A DNA stretch of 64,000 nt. Source: Oceaniferula marina. GTDB taxonomy: Bacteria; Verrucomicrobiota; Verrucomicrobiia; Verrucomicrobiales; Akkermansiaceae. Shown here piece by piece: positions 48,990 through 58,739 of this stretch (positions within the stretch are counted from its first letter, which is position 1; each line of letters starts with the position of its first letter). Where the stretch lies: contig NZ_JACBAZ010000002.1 in the NCBI RefSeq assembly GCF_013391475.1, forward strand, positions 647,836 through 711,835, written 5' to 3'. A program made the position numbers and the translations under genes. The notes under the pieces were generated by a model. The model was not told where the DNA came from and ran no database searches. It saw nothing but the letters and a program-made list of their open reading frames with translations.

Positions 48990-51587
48990 TTACTTGATTT
49001 CGATTTCCCGGATGACGAGCCAGCTGCCTTGGGGACGAATGACCTTGATGCGTACGGCGGTGACCGGGAGCTCCAGACTGGTGGCGGTGGCTACGCCTCC
49101 GGTGAAGTCAGCCACTTTGGTGAATTTGTTTTTTCCCTCGTAGAGAACTTCGAGGTCGGCGGCTTCCAGTTTGTCTCCGCCGTTGGGCTTGCCTGTGGTG
49201 ACGGTGATGCTGCTTGCTTTTTGGGGCTGACTGAGGAAGACCGAGAACTGATGTTGGGGGCTGACGCCATGGCGCGACCAGAAAAAGGTTTCTTGTTTGC
49301 CGTCTATGGCGAGCTCCGGGCTGTGATTGCCGGATGTTTGCATGTTGGTATCGATTAGGCTGAATGGGTTGCGTTTGATCGACGGGTCAGCAACGAAGTT
49401 GGTGAGCACTTTGGGCGTTGAGTCGTTGATGGAATAGCGAATGCCGGTGTCCTGTAGGTTTCCTTTGACCAGCATGGTGAACGGGTGATGGCCGGGAGCC
49501 AGAGCGATGCCCTCCGCGTTCCGATCATTGCCTGAGAAGTTTTGGCCGCTTACGATCAGCTTCTGGTCATGGTTTTGAGTAAAAAAGGAATAGTCCCCGG
49601 CTTCTTCGACTTTGAGATGGCCGTTGTATTCGATGTGAGTGCTTTGCGCCGGAACCTTGCGCCAGTCGCTTGTGGTCGTGACCGTGTTTGGCTCGGCCCT
49701 GAGCAGAGAGACAAAGCTGGTTTGTGGATCGGCCAGTTGGTAGCTGCGGATATGCACTCCGGCTTGTGGATTGTTTAGCTTCACCCCGGCTTTTGCTTGC
49801 TTGCGTTCACACTCGACTGAGGTGACATAGCTTTTCCGGCCGTTATCGAGAACGACGATGGATTGGACGGTGCAGGAATCTGAAACCTCGATGCCCTTGG
49901 TGTATCGGGGTGAGTCGGCTGTGGGCTCACTGCCGTCGGTGGTGTAGTGGATGTTTCCGGAGAGGTTCGGGTTGCTGAATTTGATCCGGGTCTTGCCGAC
50001 GATTTTGATCTTTCTTGCTTCGGGCACAGGGGCTCCGACCCGGTACTGGATCTTGTGTTTGTCCATGAATACCCGGTGCAGTTCGAGTTTGTTTTGGAAG
50101 CTTTCCCAGTTTTTGTTGGCCTTGGGCGTCCAGAGGGCTTCGGAGAGGGCGACTGCTCTGGGGAAGGTGATGTACTCGACGTGTTTGGGCAGCGGGATGA
50201 ACTCAGTCCAGACACAGCCCTGTCCACCGAGGACCAGTTTCTTTTCTTGTTCGCTCAGGGAGTCGTCTGTGGGGTCAAAGTGATAGACTTTGCTCATGAT
50301 GGTGCGGTATCCGCCGTGTCCCGGAGCGTTGGATGCCACGTCCTCCTGGTAGTTGAAGTAGGCTTGCATTGAGGGAGTGACCACGATTTCGTGTCCGAGT
50401 TTGGGCGCCTTGATCCAGCCACCGTTATCGCGCCAGCACATCACGGCGGTCTTGGCGTCGACCTTGGCATCGAGTACTTCGCACCATGCGATGGCTTTTT
50501 TGTCTTTCGCTGCAAGGAACTGTTGGAGGTGCTCGACGAGCCACTTGTGCAGCACGTGGGGGTCGTCGGTTCCGAGCTCTTGCATTTTCCGTTGGCAGTC
50601 CGGATGTCTTTTCCAGGCGTCCAACCCCACCTCGTCGCAGCCGATGTGGAGGTGTCCGAAGGGGAAGAGGTCTGCCGTTTCTGCAAAGATGCCTTCCAGG
50701 AAGGTGATGGTTTCAGGTTTGCCAACGTTGAGCACATCGCCTGAGGCTCCGAGCTCGGGGTAGCTGTCGATGATGGCTTTCGAGTGTCCGGGGACATCGA
50801 CCTCCGGTAGGATTTCGATGTGCAGGGATTTGGCGTAGGCAATGATTTCTTTGATGTCCGCATGGGTGTAGTAGCCACCGTAGCGTTTGCCTTTGTCATG
50901 GTTCAGCCCTTTGGCTTGGTTCCCGGGTCTACCGACGCGAGGGCGCCAGGCACCGACTTCGTGAAGTTTCGGGTAGGTTTTGCTTTCAATGCGCCAGCCG
51001 TCGCTGTCTGAGAGGTGCCAGTGAAAGACATTATATTTATACAAGGCCATGAGGTCGAGGTGGCGTTTGATGTATGCCTTGTCGAAAAAGTGGCGCGAAA
51101 CATCGAGGTGTAAACCACGCCAGGCGTAGCGTGGTTTGTCTGCGATGTTTTGGCAGGGGATGTGATCTCTAACGATTAATTGGCGTAATGTTTGCAGGGC
51201 GTAGAAAAAACCATTGTCGGCCATCGCCGTGATGGTGATGATCCGTGGGGTGATTTCCAGAGTGTAGCCGCCTCCCTGAAGGTTGGAGTGGGTTTTGACC
51301 GGCTGCCCTTGAGGTGTTTGGATGTGTTGAAATCCAAGTTGTTTGGCGAGGGCGGTGATGTGACGGCCGATGCCGACTTGTTTTTTGCCGTTGGGGAATT
51401 GAAAGCGGAGGGTTCCTTTGTTGATTAGAAATTGGCCTTCGGCCATTTCCTGTTTCATGGGGGTGGGCAGCACGAATGGGCTGTGATCAGCGGTGGCTTC
51501 TGCCGACTGAACCGTTTGAGCGAGGCATGCTGTGGCAATTGCGAAGCAGGTTGCGATGGGCGTGAGGTGTTGGCTGATGAACATCAT
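48990..51587 (-). CDS. Secreted GH20 beta-N-acetylhexosaminidase
   Basis: Exo-hexosaminidase of 865 residues. A signal peptide (ending near TVQSAEA) is followed by a GH20b alpha/beta domain (FVLPTPMKQEMAEGQF), the GH20 TIM barrel with YAWRGLHLDVSRHFF and the substrate-assisted Asp-Glu pair in LHIGCDEVGLDAW, and VMCWRDNGGW. The C-terminus adds a chitobiase-type module (NIHYTTDGSEPT), a PA14-like segment (GDYSFFTQNHDQKLIVSG) and an F5/8 discoidin-like domain to the end. It removes terminal GlcNAc or GalNAc from glycans. Two adjacent ATGs (51587, 51584) could start it. It is convergent with the triple esterase. Confidence 0.93.
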   Translation of the reverse strand: MMFISQHLTPIATCFAIATACLAQTVQSAEATADHSPFVLPTPMKQEMAEGQFLINKGTLRFQFPNGKKQVGIGRHITALAKQLGFQHIQTPQGQPVKTHSNLQGGGYTLEITPRIITITAMADNGFFYALQTLRQLIVRDHIPCQNIADKPRYAWRGLHLDVSRHFFDKAYIKRHLDLMALYKYNVFHWHLSDSDGWRIESKTYPKLHEVGAWRPRVGRPGNQAKGLNHDKGKRYGGYYTHADIKEIIAYAKSLHIEILPEVDVPGHSKAIIDSYPELGASGDVLNVGKPETITFLEGIFAETADLFPFGHLHIGCDEVGLDAWKRHPDCQRKMQELGTDDPHVLHKWLVEHLQQFLAAKDKKAIAWCEVLDAKVDAKTAVMCWRDNGGWIKAPKLGHEIVVTPSMQAYFNYQEDVASNAPGHGGYRTIMSKVYHFDPTDDSLSEQEKKLVLGGQGCVWTEFIPLPKHVEYITFPRAVALSEALWTPKANKNWESFQNKLELHRVFMDKHKIQYRVGAPVPEARKIKIVGKTRIKFSNPNLSGNIHYTTDGSEPTADSPRYTKGIEVSDSCTVQSIVVLDNGRKSYVTSVECERKQAKAGVKLNNPQAGVHIRSYQLADPQTSFVSLLRAEPNTVTTTSDWRKVPAQSTHIEYNGHLKVEEAGDYSFFTQNHDQKLIVSGQNFSGNDRNAEGIALAPGHHPFTMLVKGNLQDTGIRYSINDSTPKVLTNFVADPSIKRNPFSLIDTNMQTSGNHSPELAIDGKQETFFWSRHGVSPQHQFSVFLSQPQKASSITVTTGKPNGGDKLEAADLEVLYEGKNKFTKVADFTGGVATATSLELPVTAVRIKVIRPQGSWLVIREIEIK

Positions 51588-51692
51588 GGTGCCATCAGCA
51601 AAGCAAATCGGAACCACTTTTCAAGTGGAGAGCCGTCCGTGGCTGGGTGTCTTTTCAGGGGACAGCTTGGGAATCCGGTGTCCCAGCAGAGC

Positions 51693-52856
51693 TTAGATTC
51701 CCAGTGAGCGGATGAATTCGGTGAAGAAGTGCTCGCCGTCAACGAGGTCGCTGACATGAATGAATTCGTCTTTGGTGTGAGCCTGGTCAATCGACCCTGG
51801 TCCGATACAGATGGATGGCAGCCCGGCTTTGTTCAGGTGGGCTGCATCCGAGAACCATGGGGCACCAACGGTGCGTGGGTGGGCGCTATGGTCGGCATTT
51901 TTTGACACCTTGGTTAACCGCTGAATCCATGGGTGATCGGCGGGGACATCCATGGGTGGATTTTCCACATGGTGGCTGATCTCCAACGGCAGTTCATGCT
52001 CTTTGATGAATTCACGAACAGCTTGGTAGCCACCTCCCCGTGCATAAAGGCAGGGGGTGGTGCGGATGTCGATTTGGGCCGTGGCGCAATCCGGAACCAC
52101 ATTGGCTCGCGTGCCACCGGAAATCACGCCGATGTTCAGGGTCGAGTGGCCGAGCACGGGGTGGCTGGATTTAGCGAGTGTCGGTACGAGGTAGCGGTTC
52201 AGCGTTTGAAGTGAACGGGTGAGATGCAGGATGGCATTTTCACCTTGATCCGGCTGGGATGAGTGGGCGGCTTTCCCCTCGGCTGTGAGTGTCGCCCAGA
52301 GTGACCCCTTGGTGACGTGTACAATATCCAGAGAGGTGGGTTCACCGATCAGGGCAAACTCGTAGTCGGCGGCATGATGTTTGGCAAATTGTTTGGACCC
52401 CCACTGGCTGGATTCTTCACCCATGAAGCCGACAAAATCGATGGCGTAGGGCATGGTGGAGAGCATATCGCGGCAGTTGGTGAGCGCCTGGAGCATGGCG
52501 GCCATCGGACCTTTGGTGTCGGATGCTCCACGGCCATGGATTTTTCCATCGTAGAGGTCGCCAGAAAACGGGTTGATGGTCATGCCTTCCACCCCGACGG
52601 TATCAAGGTGGGGGCCAAAAAGGATGCGTGGGCGCTTGCCGAGGCCATCTGCCGACGGGGCCCTGGCGATCAAATTAGGTCGTCCGGGTTGGATGCGTTC
52701 CAGCTTGACGGTAAATCCCAGATTTTCGAGGTAGTTGCGAACGAAGTCGGCAAGTTCAGCTTCTCCGGTCCGGGCAGTGCCCGGGGTATCGTCCGGATTG
52801 ACGCTTGGGATGCGGATCAGGTCTTGGAGTAAGGAGCAAACGTCGGATGATGGCAT
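51693..52856 (-). CDS. M20 family deacylase/peptidase (ArgE/DapE-like)
   Basis: Zinc-dependent hydrolase of 387 residues, related to acetylornithine deacetylase and succinyl-diaminopimelate desuccinylase. Metal ligands: His-x-Asp in LFGPHLDTVGVEGM, the bridging Asp in GRGASDTKGPMAA, Glu-Glu in GEESSQWGS, and a late His. A dimerisation domain interrupts the catalytic fold (VTKGSLWATLTAEGKAAHSS). The substrate may be an N-acylated amino acid or peptide. No signal peptide. It lies 105 bp upstream of the GH20 gene on the same strand. With argG in the same window an arginine role is possible but unproven. Confidence 0.83.
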   Translation of the reverse strand: MPSSDVCSLLQDLIRIPSVNPDDTPGTARTGEAELADFVRNYLENLGFTVKLERIQPGRPNLIARAPSADGLGKRPRILFGPHLDTVGVEGMTINPFSGDLYDGKIHGRGASDTKGPMAAMLQALTNCRDMLSTMPYAIDFVGFMGEESSQWGSKQFAKHHAADYEFALIGEPTSLDIVHVTKGSLWATLTAEGKAAHSSQPDQGENAILHLTRSLQTLNRYLVPTLAKSSHPVLGHSTLNIGVISGGTRANVVPDCATAQIDIRTTPCLYARGGGYQAVREFIKEHELPLEISHHVENPPMDVPADHPWIQRLTKVSKNADHSAHPRTVGAPWFSDAAHLNKAGLPSICIGPGSIDQAHTKDEFIHVSDLVDGEHFFTEFIRSLGI

Positions 52857-53023
52857 AACCCCACGTATAGGGGCAAAAGCGCTGCGGCGTAAAGGAAAAG
52901 CGGCCTACAAGTAAGATGGGCGATGGATCGAGCAAGATACGGCGATCTCATCATGCCTGCTGTGAGTTGAACGAACAAGCCATCTTGTTTGTCATCGAGC
53001 TTCTCTGGAAAATTCAGGTCCGA

Positions 53024-53692
53024 CTATTTACGTTTGCGGATGCCGAGAGCGAAGACTCCGATTGCTAACATCATCGAGGAGGATGGTTCGGGAACGGCGG
53101 AGAACTGAATGTTGTCGAAGGCGCTGATATTCAAGTGGGAGTTGTCATGATGGCGGCCAACAAATTGAAATGAGACAATGGTGTCGTCCGCCGCCCACCC
53201 CAGGCTTGCGTAGCTTCGAGTTTGGATGAAGCTGTTGTTAATATACTCGTCAATTCCGAGGTCGGTGAATTCAAGTTTGACGGTTCCCGTTTGAGCGAAG
53301 CTGAAGATCTGGTGGTTGGCATGGCCCTCAACTTTGACATACAAGTCGGTGTAGTCGTGTCGCTCGACGAGGTCATAATGCAGGATGGTTCCTTGCAGTT
53401 GGGGGCGAGAGGCCTCGGTGAAAACCAGATCAGCCTCTGCTGCCCTGGGGTGTCCGTGACCTTGGCTGTGCCATGCGATTTCCGCACCGTTGTTGCCGAT
53501 GGGGATGCTGGTTGACGCATTGACATGGTTGATGACTTGCCACGTGTAGATTGATGGGTTGGCTGATTCCCCATTGTCCAATGTGGGGCCGTAGTGGCTG
53601 GTATCAAAATGGTCAGTGAAGGAAATGGCAGCTGATACGACATGAACGGGAGACCAGATCAGGAGAAGGGCAAGGCTGTGTTTGGCGAACAT
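53024..53692 (-). CDS. PEP-CTERM secreted protein
   Basis: Secreted protein of 222 residues: signal peptide (MFAKHSLALLLIWSPVHVVSA), a beta-rich body starting ISFTDHFDTSHYGPT that resembles PEP-CTERM concanavalin-like proteins, and a C-terminal tag VPEPSSSMMLAIGVFALGIRKRK. It is single and unlinked to neighbours. Function is unknown beyond surface localisation. Confidence 0.8.
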   Translation of the reverse strand: MFAKHSLALLLIWSPVHVVSAAISFTDHFDTSHYGPTLDNGESANPSIYTWQVINHVNASTSIPIGNNGAEIAWHSQGHGHPRAAEADLVFTEASRPQLQGTILHYDLVERHDYTDLYVKVEGHANHQIFSFAQTGTVKLEFTDLGIDEYINNSFIQTRSYASLGWAADDTIVSFQFVGRHHDNSHLNISAFDNIQFSAVPEPSSSMMLAIGVFALGIRKRK

Positions 53693-53819
53693 TCTATGAG
53701 GAGGTTTGGTTTTTTGACTGATGGTATCGATAAAATCAGAGTATTGGTCAATCTAGCTTATTGAGCCGGGCCGTCAATCATGCAATTTTCAAATTAGAAC
53801 CGCCAGGATGATCCAAGCC

Positions 53820-53829
53820 GGGGGGGGGG
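53820..53829 (+). repeat. Poly-G tract
   Basis: Ten consecutive G residues followed by a short GT run, about 140 bp upstream of leuA. Such tracts are slippage-prone. It is outside any coding region seen here. Confidence 0.9.
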
Positions 53830-53969
53830 CGTGTGTGTAGTGGGGCGAGTCCGGTGCGTGTTTCATCGAGAGGTGAAGTGCTCTTTTCCATCATTTGTTG
53901 AGTGGAATTTGGCCTGTGGGGTGTTTGTGGCTTGCAATTTGATCTGAAAAACTTCATGGGAGCCGCGTC

Positions 53970-55661
53970 ATGAAACCTGAGAACATCAAAAAATACCGTG
54001 CTTTTCCCACGGTAGACCTGCCCGACCGTCAATGGCCGAGCCGAGCCATCGTTGAAGCTCCGATCTGGTGTTCTGTGGACCTACGCGACGGAAACCAGGC
54101 TTTGCCACAACCGATGTCGATCGAGGAGAAACTTGAATTTTTCCAATTGCTTTGCCGGGTTGGGTTCAAGCAGATTGAGATTGGTTTTCCTTCAGCGGCG
54201 GATACCGAGTTTAATTTTTGTCGTCGCTTGATCGAAGATGATCTGATCCCTGAGGATGTTACAATCCAGTTGCTCGTGCAGACTCGCGAGCATCTGATCT
54301 GTCGGTCGTTTGATGCCATCCGTGGTGCCAAGCGGGCGATTGTGCATATTTACAACTCCACTTCGCCGCTACAGCGACGTATTACCTTTGGCGATGCTTC
54401 GCGTGAGGAAATCAAGCAACTGGCGGTGGATGGTGCCCAGCTGGTTAAGGACCTGGCTCCGACGCTGCCCGAGACCGAGATCGTGTTGCAATACTCTCCA
54501 GAGTCGTTTTCGGACACCGAGCTTGATTTCGCCCTCGAGTGTTGCAATTCGGTGATCGATATCTGGGAGCCGACGCCGGAGAAGAAAATGATCATCAACC
54601 TGCCGGACACCGTGCAGTGGACCACCCCCAATGTGCATGCGGATATGATCGAATGGATGGGACGGAATTTGAACCGCCGGGATGCCGTTGATATTTCGTT
54701 GCACACCCACAATGACCGCGGAACTGGAACCGCAGCGACGGAAATGGGTCTGATGGCCGGAGCCGACCGGGTGGAAGGCACCTTGTTTGGCAATGGTGAG
54801 CGCACCGGCAATCTGGATATTGTCAATGTCGCCCTGAACATGAACAGTCACGGGATTGAAACCGGGCTCGATTTTTCAGATCTGCCATCTTTGATTGCTG
54901 TGTATGAACGGGTCACCCGGATGACGGTCAGCGAGCGTCACCCGTACGCGGGACAGCTTGTCTTTACTGCTTTTTCCGGTAGCCATCAGGATGCGATTAA
55001 AAAAGGATTTGATCTTCGCCGCAAGGAACTCAAGGAGAACCCGGAGGTTCCGTGGGGCGTTCCGTATCTGACGATCGACCCCTCCGATACCGGACGTAGC
55101 TATGAGGCGATTATCCGGATCAACAGCCAGAGTGGTAAAGGTGGTGTGGCATACATTCTCGACCGGGAGCATGGTTTCGATTTACCGAAGTCCATGCATC
55201 CAGTGGTGGGTAGCCGGATTTATGCGCTGGCCGACGAACTCGGTAAGGAGCTTTCGATTCAGGAAATCCGGGACGCTTTTTTCCAGTTTTTTGTTAACCT
55301 GCAAGAGCCACTTTGTTTGTTGGACTACGAGTTGGATCATCACGCTGGCCAAGCCGGTGAGGTCGCTTGTCATGCCAATATCTCGGTGGAGGGACAGGAG
55401 CGGAAAATTGAAGGCTTGGGGAACGGCCCGATCAATGCCTTTGTGCATGCGCTTGAACAGGCTGGTTTGAAGGACTTTACCTTGACCGATTACCGATCAC
55501 ACGCCGTAAGCAAGGGATCGGATGCTGACTCTGCTGCCTACATTCAGTTGCGTTCCGAGGAACATGACTCCTTGGTTTGGGGTTGCGGTGTGGATCCATC
55601 GATTGAGATGGCCGGTTTGAAAGCCCTCGTGAGTGCGGCCAACCTCCTGCGTGCCAAATAG
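53970..55661 (+). CDS. leuA: 2-isopropylmalate synthase
   Basis: Condenses acetyl-CoA with 2-ketoisovalerate in leucine synthesis. It has 563 residues, typical of the longer LeuA type with N-terminal extension (KYRAFPTVDLPDRQWPSR). The TIM-barrel starts WCSVDLRDGNQALPQPM with the catalytic Arg-Asp pair, the metal HxH is in ISLHTHNDRGTGTA, and GTLFGNGERTGN is the family signature. The C-terminal regulatory LeuA dimer domain (from about residue 430) with ISVEGQERKIEGLGNGPINAF is present, so leucine feedback is likely. GGGAG lies just upstream of the ATG. Confidence 0.96.
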   Translation: MKPENIKKYRAFPTVDLPDRQWPSRAIVEAPIWCSVDLRDGNQALPQPMSIEEKLEFFQLLCRVGFKQIEIGFPSAADTEFNFCRRLIEDDLIPEDVTIQLLVQTREHLICRSFDAIRGAKRAIVHIYNSTSPLQRRITFGDASREEIKQLAVDGAQLVKDLAPTLPETEIVLQYSPESFSDTELDFALECCNSVIDIWEPTPEKKMIINLPDTVQWTTPNVHADMIEWMGRNLNRRDAVDISLHTHNDRGTGTAATEMGLMAGADRVEGTLFGNGERTGNLDIVNVALNMNSHGIETGLDFSDLPSLIAVYERVTRMTVSERHPYAGQLVFTAFSGSHQDAIKKGFDLRRKELKENPEVPWGVPYLTIDPSDTGRSYEAIIRINSQSGKGGVAYILDREHGFDLPKSMHPVVGSRIYALADELGKELSIQEIRDAFFQFFVNLQEPLCLLDYELDHHAGQAGEVACHANISVEGQERKIEGLGNGPINAFVHALEQAGLKDFTLTDYRSHAVSKGSDADSAAYIQLRSEEHDSLVWGCGVDPSIEMAGLKALVSAANLLRAK

Positions 55662-55699
55662 TCGTTGCAGTTACGGATTTTTGACTTACTTACTGTTCG

Positions 55700-56326
55700 A
55701 TGTTTCGATTTACACTTTTTGGCATACCGATCACGGTAGAGCCGTGGTTCTGGATTACGATGGCTCTTTTGGGCGGCGCATTCACGGTTGATTCTGCCCA
55801 GGGGATGTTGATGGTGGTGCTCTTTATGATGGCTGGATTTATCTCCATTCTGGTACATGAGATGGGGCACGCCTTGATGATCCGGAAATATGGATTGCAG
55901 ACCCAGGTCACCCTGGCTGCATTCGGCGGATACGCGTCCTATCAGGCGGGTATTTTATCCCGCAAGCAATCGTTTCTTGTGACTGCAGCCGGGCCGGGCT
56001 TGCAGATTATATTTGGGCTGTTGGTTCTGGTGCTTGCGGGCATCGTGGCTCCTCCCAGCATTCCGATTGCGTATTTTATCAAGGTCCTTTGTTGGATCAG
56101 CCTTGCTTGGGCTTTTTTGAATTGTCTTCCGATCTACCCATTGGACGGCGGTCAAATGCTGGCGGCTGTGCTAGGTCCTCGGCGGGGGCGAGCTGTGCAC
56201 CTGACGGGTGTGGTGGTTGCCGGTATTTTGGCGGTGTTGGGCTTTGCCTCAAACCAATGGTTCATTGCAGTTTTCATGGCATTGTTTGCCTGGCAGAATT
56301 ATCAAATGATGCAGAGGTCTCCCTGA
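55700..56326 (+). CDS. Small M50 (site-2) membrane metalloprotease
   Basis: Intramembrane protease of 208 residues with five or six helices. Zinc motif HEMGH (53-57) and the distal NCLPIYPLDGGQM motif carry the three zinc ligands. There are no PDZ or CBS domains, which distinguishes it from the RseP homologue in this window. Its substrate is unknown. It begins 38 bp after leuA on the same strand; co-transcription is possible without functional meaning. Confidence 0.87.
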   Translation: MFRFTLFGIPITVEPWFWITMALLGGAFTVDSAQGMLMVVLFMMAGFISILVHEMGHALMIRKYGLQTQVTLAAFGGYASYQAGILSRKQSFLVTAAGPGLQIIFGLLVLVLAGIVAPPSIPIAYFIKVLCWISLAWAFLNCLPIYPLDGGQMLAAVLGPRRGRAVHLTGVVVAGILAVLGFASNQWFIAVFMALFAWQNYQMMQRSP

Positions 56327-56413
56327 TCGCTCCTCTGGATCGAGCCGGTTTTTACGATTGACGTATTGCGTTGATTGTTAGTATGTTGGTTCGCAATCTA
56401 AAAAGGGGGTTTA

Positions 56414-56872
56414 ATGATGAAACGATGCATTCTACTGATGATGTTGATGGCCAGTATGTGGCCATGTGGTGCTCAGGCTTTGGAGAAAGTTTATACACCT
56501 AAACAGGGGGCTCCGGAACGTAAGGCAATTTGTGACGTCATGCGGAAGTATGTCCGAAGCATGCACGGGATGGACCGCAAAAAAGCGTTTTTATGGAAAA
56601 TTGAGACCCTGAAGGTGCAAGGAAACTACGCCTGTTTCGAGGCTCATGCTGTGAACCCTGACGGGAGTGCTTTTTCCGACGCCAATAGCATGATTGGCGA
56701 TTTTCAACAGTTGACTTTTTTACGAAAAAATCGCGACGGTTGGTGGGTGGTCGCGGATCTAACGCGCACGGACGTCCCTTCTCCCGAGGAACTCAAACAC
56801 ATACGAGGAACCTTTCCTGGGGATGTTCCGACGGTGCTGATCCCGGACTACTGGAGAAAAAAACTGCGTTAG
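56414..56872 (+). CDS. Secreted protein of unknown function
   Basis: Not recognised with certainty. It has 152 residues: signal peptide (MMKRCILLMMLMASMWPCGAQA) followed by a compact alpha+beta domain starting APERKAICDVMRKYV, with FLWKIETLKVQGNYACFEAHAV and DGWWVVADL. The helix-plus-curved-sheet order resembles small NTF2-like or cystatin-like secreted domains. It is close to the M50 protease gene (87 bp) on the same strand. AAAGGGGG precedes the ATG as a ribosome-binding site. Confidence 0.7.
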   Translation: MMKRCILLMMLMASMWPCGAQALEKVYTPKQGAPERKAICDVMRKYVRSMHGMDRKKAFLWKIETLKVQGNYACFEAHAVNPDGSAFSDANSMIGDFQQLTFLRKNRDGWWVVADLTRTDVPSPEELKHIRGTFPGDVPTVLIPDYWRKKLR

Positions 56873-56892
56873 CAGAGCTTGTAGAACTTGGA

Positions 56893-57279
56893 CTATTGAA
56901 CGGTCAGGCTGTAGTGCCGGTGGAAGGTGTCACCCCGTCGCTGGGTAGAGTAACATTGATCGGTGATGGTGAAGTGGTATGTGCCACGGGATGCCGGCGT
57001 CCCGTCGAGGGTGGATTGCTGGCCTTCCTTGTAGTAGGTCAGCTTCAGTCCGGAAGGAAGATGGCCTGAGCTGATAAACATATTGGCCGTTGGCGTGGAT
57101 CCAGGAAGCGCTTTGATGGTGTCACGATAGGGGAGGCCGGCAACCCCTTCGTTGAGGGAAATTGGGACGACCGGCTCTGGTTCGACCTGAGTGGAGCAAG
57201 CGCTCAGTCCTAGTGCTGCGAGACCTCCTGCGAGGCATAGTAATGGCAGGGGGCGGGGTAGTAAATGGCGAGTAGTCAT
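56893..57279 (-). CDS. Lipoprotein with Ig-like (putative Ig/cadherin) domain
   Basis: Small lipoprotein of 128 residues. The lipobox LGLSAC lies near residue 28; after a Pro/Glu/Val linker a single beta-sandwich follows with GVAGLPYRDTIKA, SSGHLPSGLKLTYY and DGTPASRGTYHFTITD, the pattern of putative Ig (He_PIG) modules. It is convergent with the preceding secreted protein gene (20-bp gap). It is probably an outer-membrane or periplasmic binding module; its partner is unknown. Confidence 0.75.
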   Translation of the reverse strand: MTTRHLLPRPLPLLCLAGGLAALGLSACSTQVEPEPVVPISLNEGVAGLPYRDTIKALPGSTPTANMFISSGHLPSGLKLTYYKEGQQSTLDGTPASRGTYHFTITDQCYSTQRRGDTFHRHYSLTVQ

Positions 57280-57358
57280 ACCTTACTATGCCCACGGAGG
57301 TTCTGTTTGGCTATCAAAAAGTTGACCGGTTCTAACTTATTAGCGTGTGGTTTGACGA

Positions 57359-57805
57359 TTAGACGATTTCAATAAGAATCAGAATGGGGATGGAGATGGC
57401 GAGTAGCACTCCGATGCCTGACCAGAAAACGATGATGCTTTTCCTGGCCCAGGGAGCATTGGAATTACGCATGGTGTCGGCGATGATCACCATGAGGTGG
57501 AGGATAAAGCCCAGAACGACATACATGGCTAGCAGTGTGTCGAAGTGGACAAGGGGTGTCACAAAGGGGAGCCAATGGCTGCAGAGTAAAATCAGAATCA
57601 GGGTGCAAATACAGGAGATGAAAAATGCGAGTATACCGATGACGCGCCCGGTGGAGTCATGTGAGTCGCTGATGTATTTCCCCCGGATCCGAATGGTTTC
57701 GGGGGTTTCGTGCCTGAGTTCTGATCTGCGGGCACCCGGCAGGCTGTGGAGTCCACGCTCGGGATTGGTTTTTGTGAATCCACGTTTGATCGTATTGAGG
57801 TTCAT
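57359..57805 (-). CDS. Small three-helix membrane protein of unknown function
   Basis: Not recognised. It has 148 residues with a basic polar N-terminus of about 55 residues (FTKTNPERGLHSLPGARRSE) followed by three predicted membrane helices (about 56-76, 82-110, 122-147). No catalytic motif is visible. It is transcribed divergently from the coiled-coil membrane protein at 57934 and may share its promoter region. Confidence 0.65.
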   Translation of the reverse strand: MNLNTIKRGFTKTNPERGLHSLPGARRSELRHETPETIRIRGKYISDSHDSTGRVIGILAFFISCICTLILILLCSHWLPFVTPLVHFDTLLAMYVVLGFILHLMVIIADTMRNSNAPWARKSIIVFWSGIGVLLAISIPILILIEIV

Positions 57806-57933
57806 TCGGTTCCTTTCGTTGTTGGAGAAGCTAGCGCTTGCAGTGAGGCTTGGCGATTACAATGGGATACAGGAATTGCACCGCCGGGAAAAGTGGGCTT
57901 GGCATTTTGTCGTTGTGGGTTAAGCTCCCGTTC

Positions 57934-58473
57934 ATGGATCAGGTCATCTTTGTATTGTCGCAGCCGTTTACATGGGGGTTGGTGTTGGGCTTGTTTTTTA
58001 TGGTGATGACTTGGCGTTTGATGCACAAGGATGTGGTGATGCTGCGTTCGGATAACAAGCGCTTGGTAGAGGAAAACCGTGAATTGCAGAGTCACCTCAG
58101 CACTCAGCTCAAGATCAATGCAAAGGGAAATGAGCAACTTGAAAAGGAACTGAATGGCCTGAAAGAGCAGAATGAAAACCTCCGGGTGAATTTGAATGCC
58201 GCCCAACAAAAACCGGGCAGAGCCGAGCGTCGGCAATTGGAAATTTTGGAAACGGCGGCAAGTGCAATGCGCGAGCAGGCTCCAGGTTTTGCCCCTGCCT
58301 GGGAGAAGGCCGTTCGTGATGCTGAACTCAGCCAGAAAGAGGCCGAAGGAGGCTTGAAGAAGCTGATGCGGCGTGTCATCCCGAACCGTAAAACAGCCCC
58401 TGTGCTTTCGATTGAGGATAGCGATGTCAGGGATGTGGAAAGCTCCGCCACCGTCGAGGAAAAGCAGGACTGA
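57934..58473 (+). CDS. Membrane-anchored coiled-coil protein
   Basis: Protein of 179 residues with an N-terminal membrane helix (about 10-30, PFTWGLVLGLFFMVMTW) followed by a heptad-rich coiled coil (about 38-92, LRSDNKRLVEENRELQSHL and LEKELNGLKEQNENLR) and an acidic tail. It resembles short RmuC- or DivIVA-style scaffolds in layout only; no nuclease core is present. The ATG at 57934 is chosen because the longer frame adds an unrelated polar leader. It precedes argG by about 265 bp that contain no other gene. Confidence 0.7.
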   Translation: MDQVIFVLSQPFTWGLVLGLFFMVMTWRLMHKDVVMLRSDNKRLVEENRELQSHLSTQLKINAKGNEQLEKELNGLKEQNENLRVNLNAAQQKPGRAERRQLEILETAASAMREQAPGFAPAWEKAVRDAELSQKEAEGGLKKLMRRVIPNRKTAPVLSIEDSDVRDVESSATVEEKQD

Positions 58474-58739
58474 GTCAGCGCTTGCCAGTAGGATCTCGCC
58501 CGGGGTGGCCGTGTTTGTGTGCCTGCGCTGTTGCGCGGAGCTCGATCCAGAAGGTCGCCCGGTGGCTGGGGTGAATGTTGATGTGGATGCATCCGCGTGA
58601 TCGGGCCCGCAGGTCGAGCGATGGTGACAGTTTCAGGGAGCTTGGCTCTTGCTTCTTTGGCTGCTCCGTGCTTCTTTCTGGGGGTGCACACCGCCGGGAG
58701 TGGCTGTGCCCATCTCATTTCAACCCAATCTCAATCATC

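Noticed and set aside
53820..53829. Poly-G tract as a phase-variation switch for leuA
   Set aside because: It is about 140 bp upstream with no promoter spacing to modulate that I can see. Listed as a repeat only.
53895..53942. Short frame LLSGIWPVGCLWLAI before leuA that looks like a leucine attenuation leader
   Set aside because: It lacks an ATG or GTG start and a ribosome-binding site, and no alternative terminator/antiterminator hairpins were found before leuA.
58474..58739. Gene or riboswitch in the gap before argG
   Set aside because: Open frames there are short, GC-rich and lack starts; no known arginine riboswitch fold was recognised.
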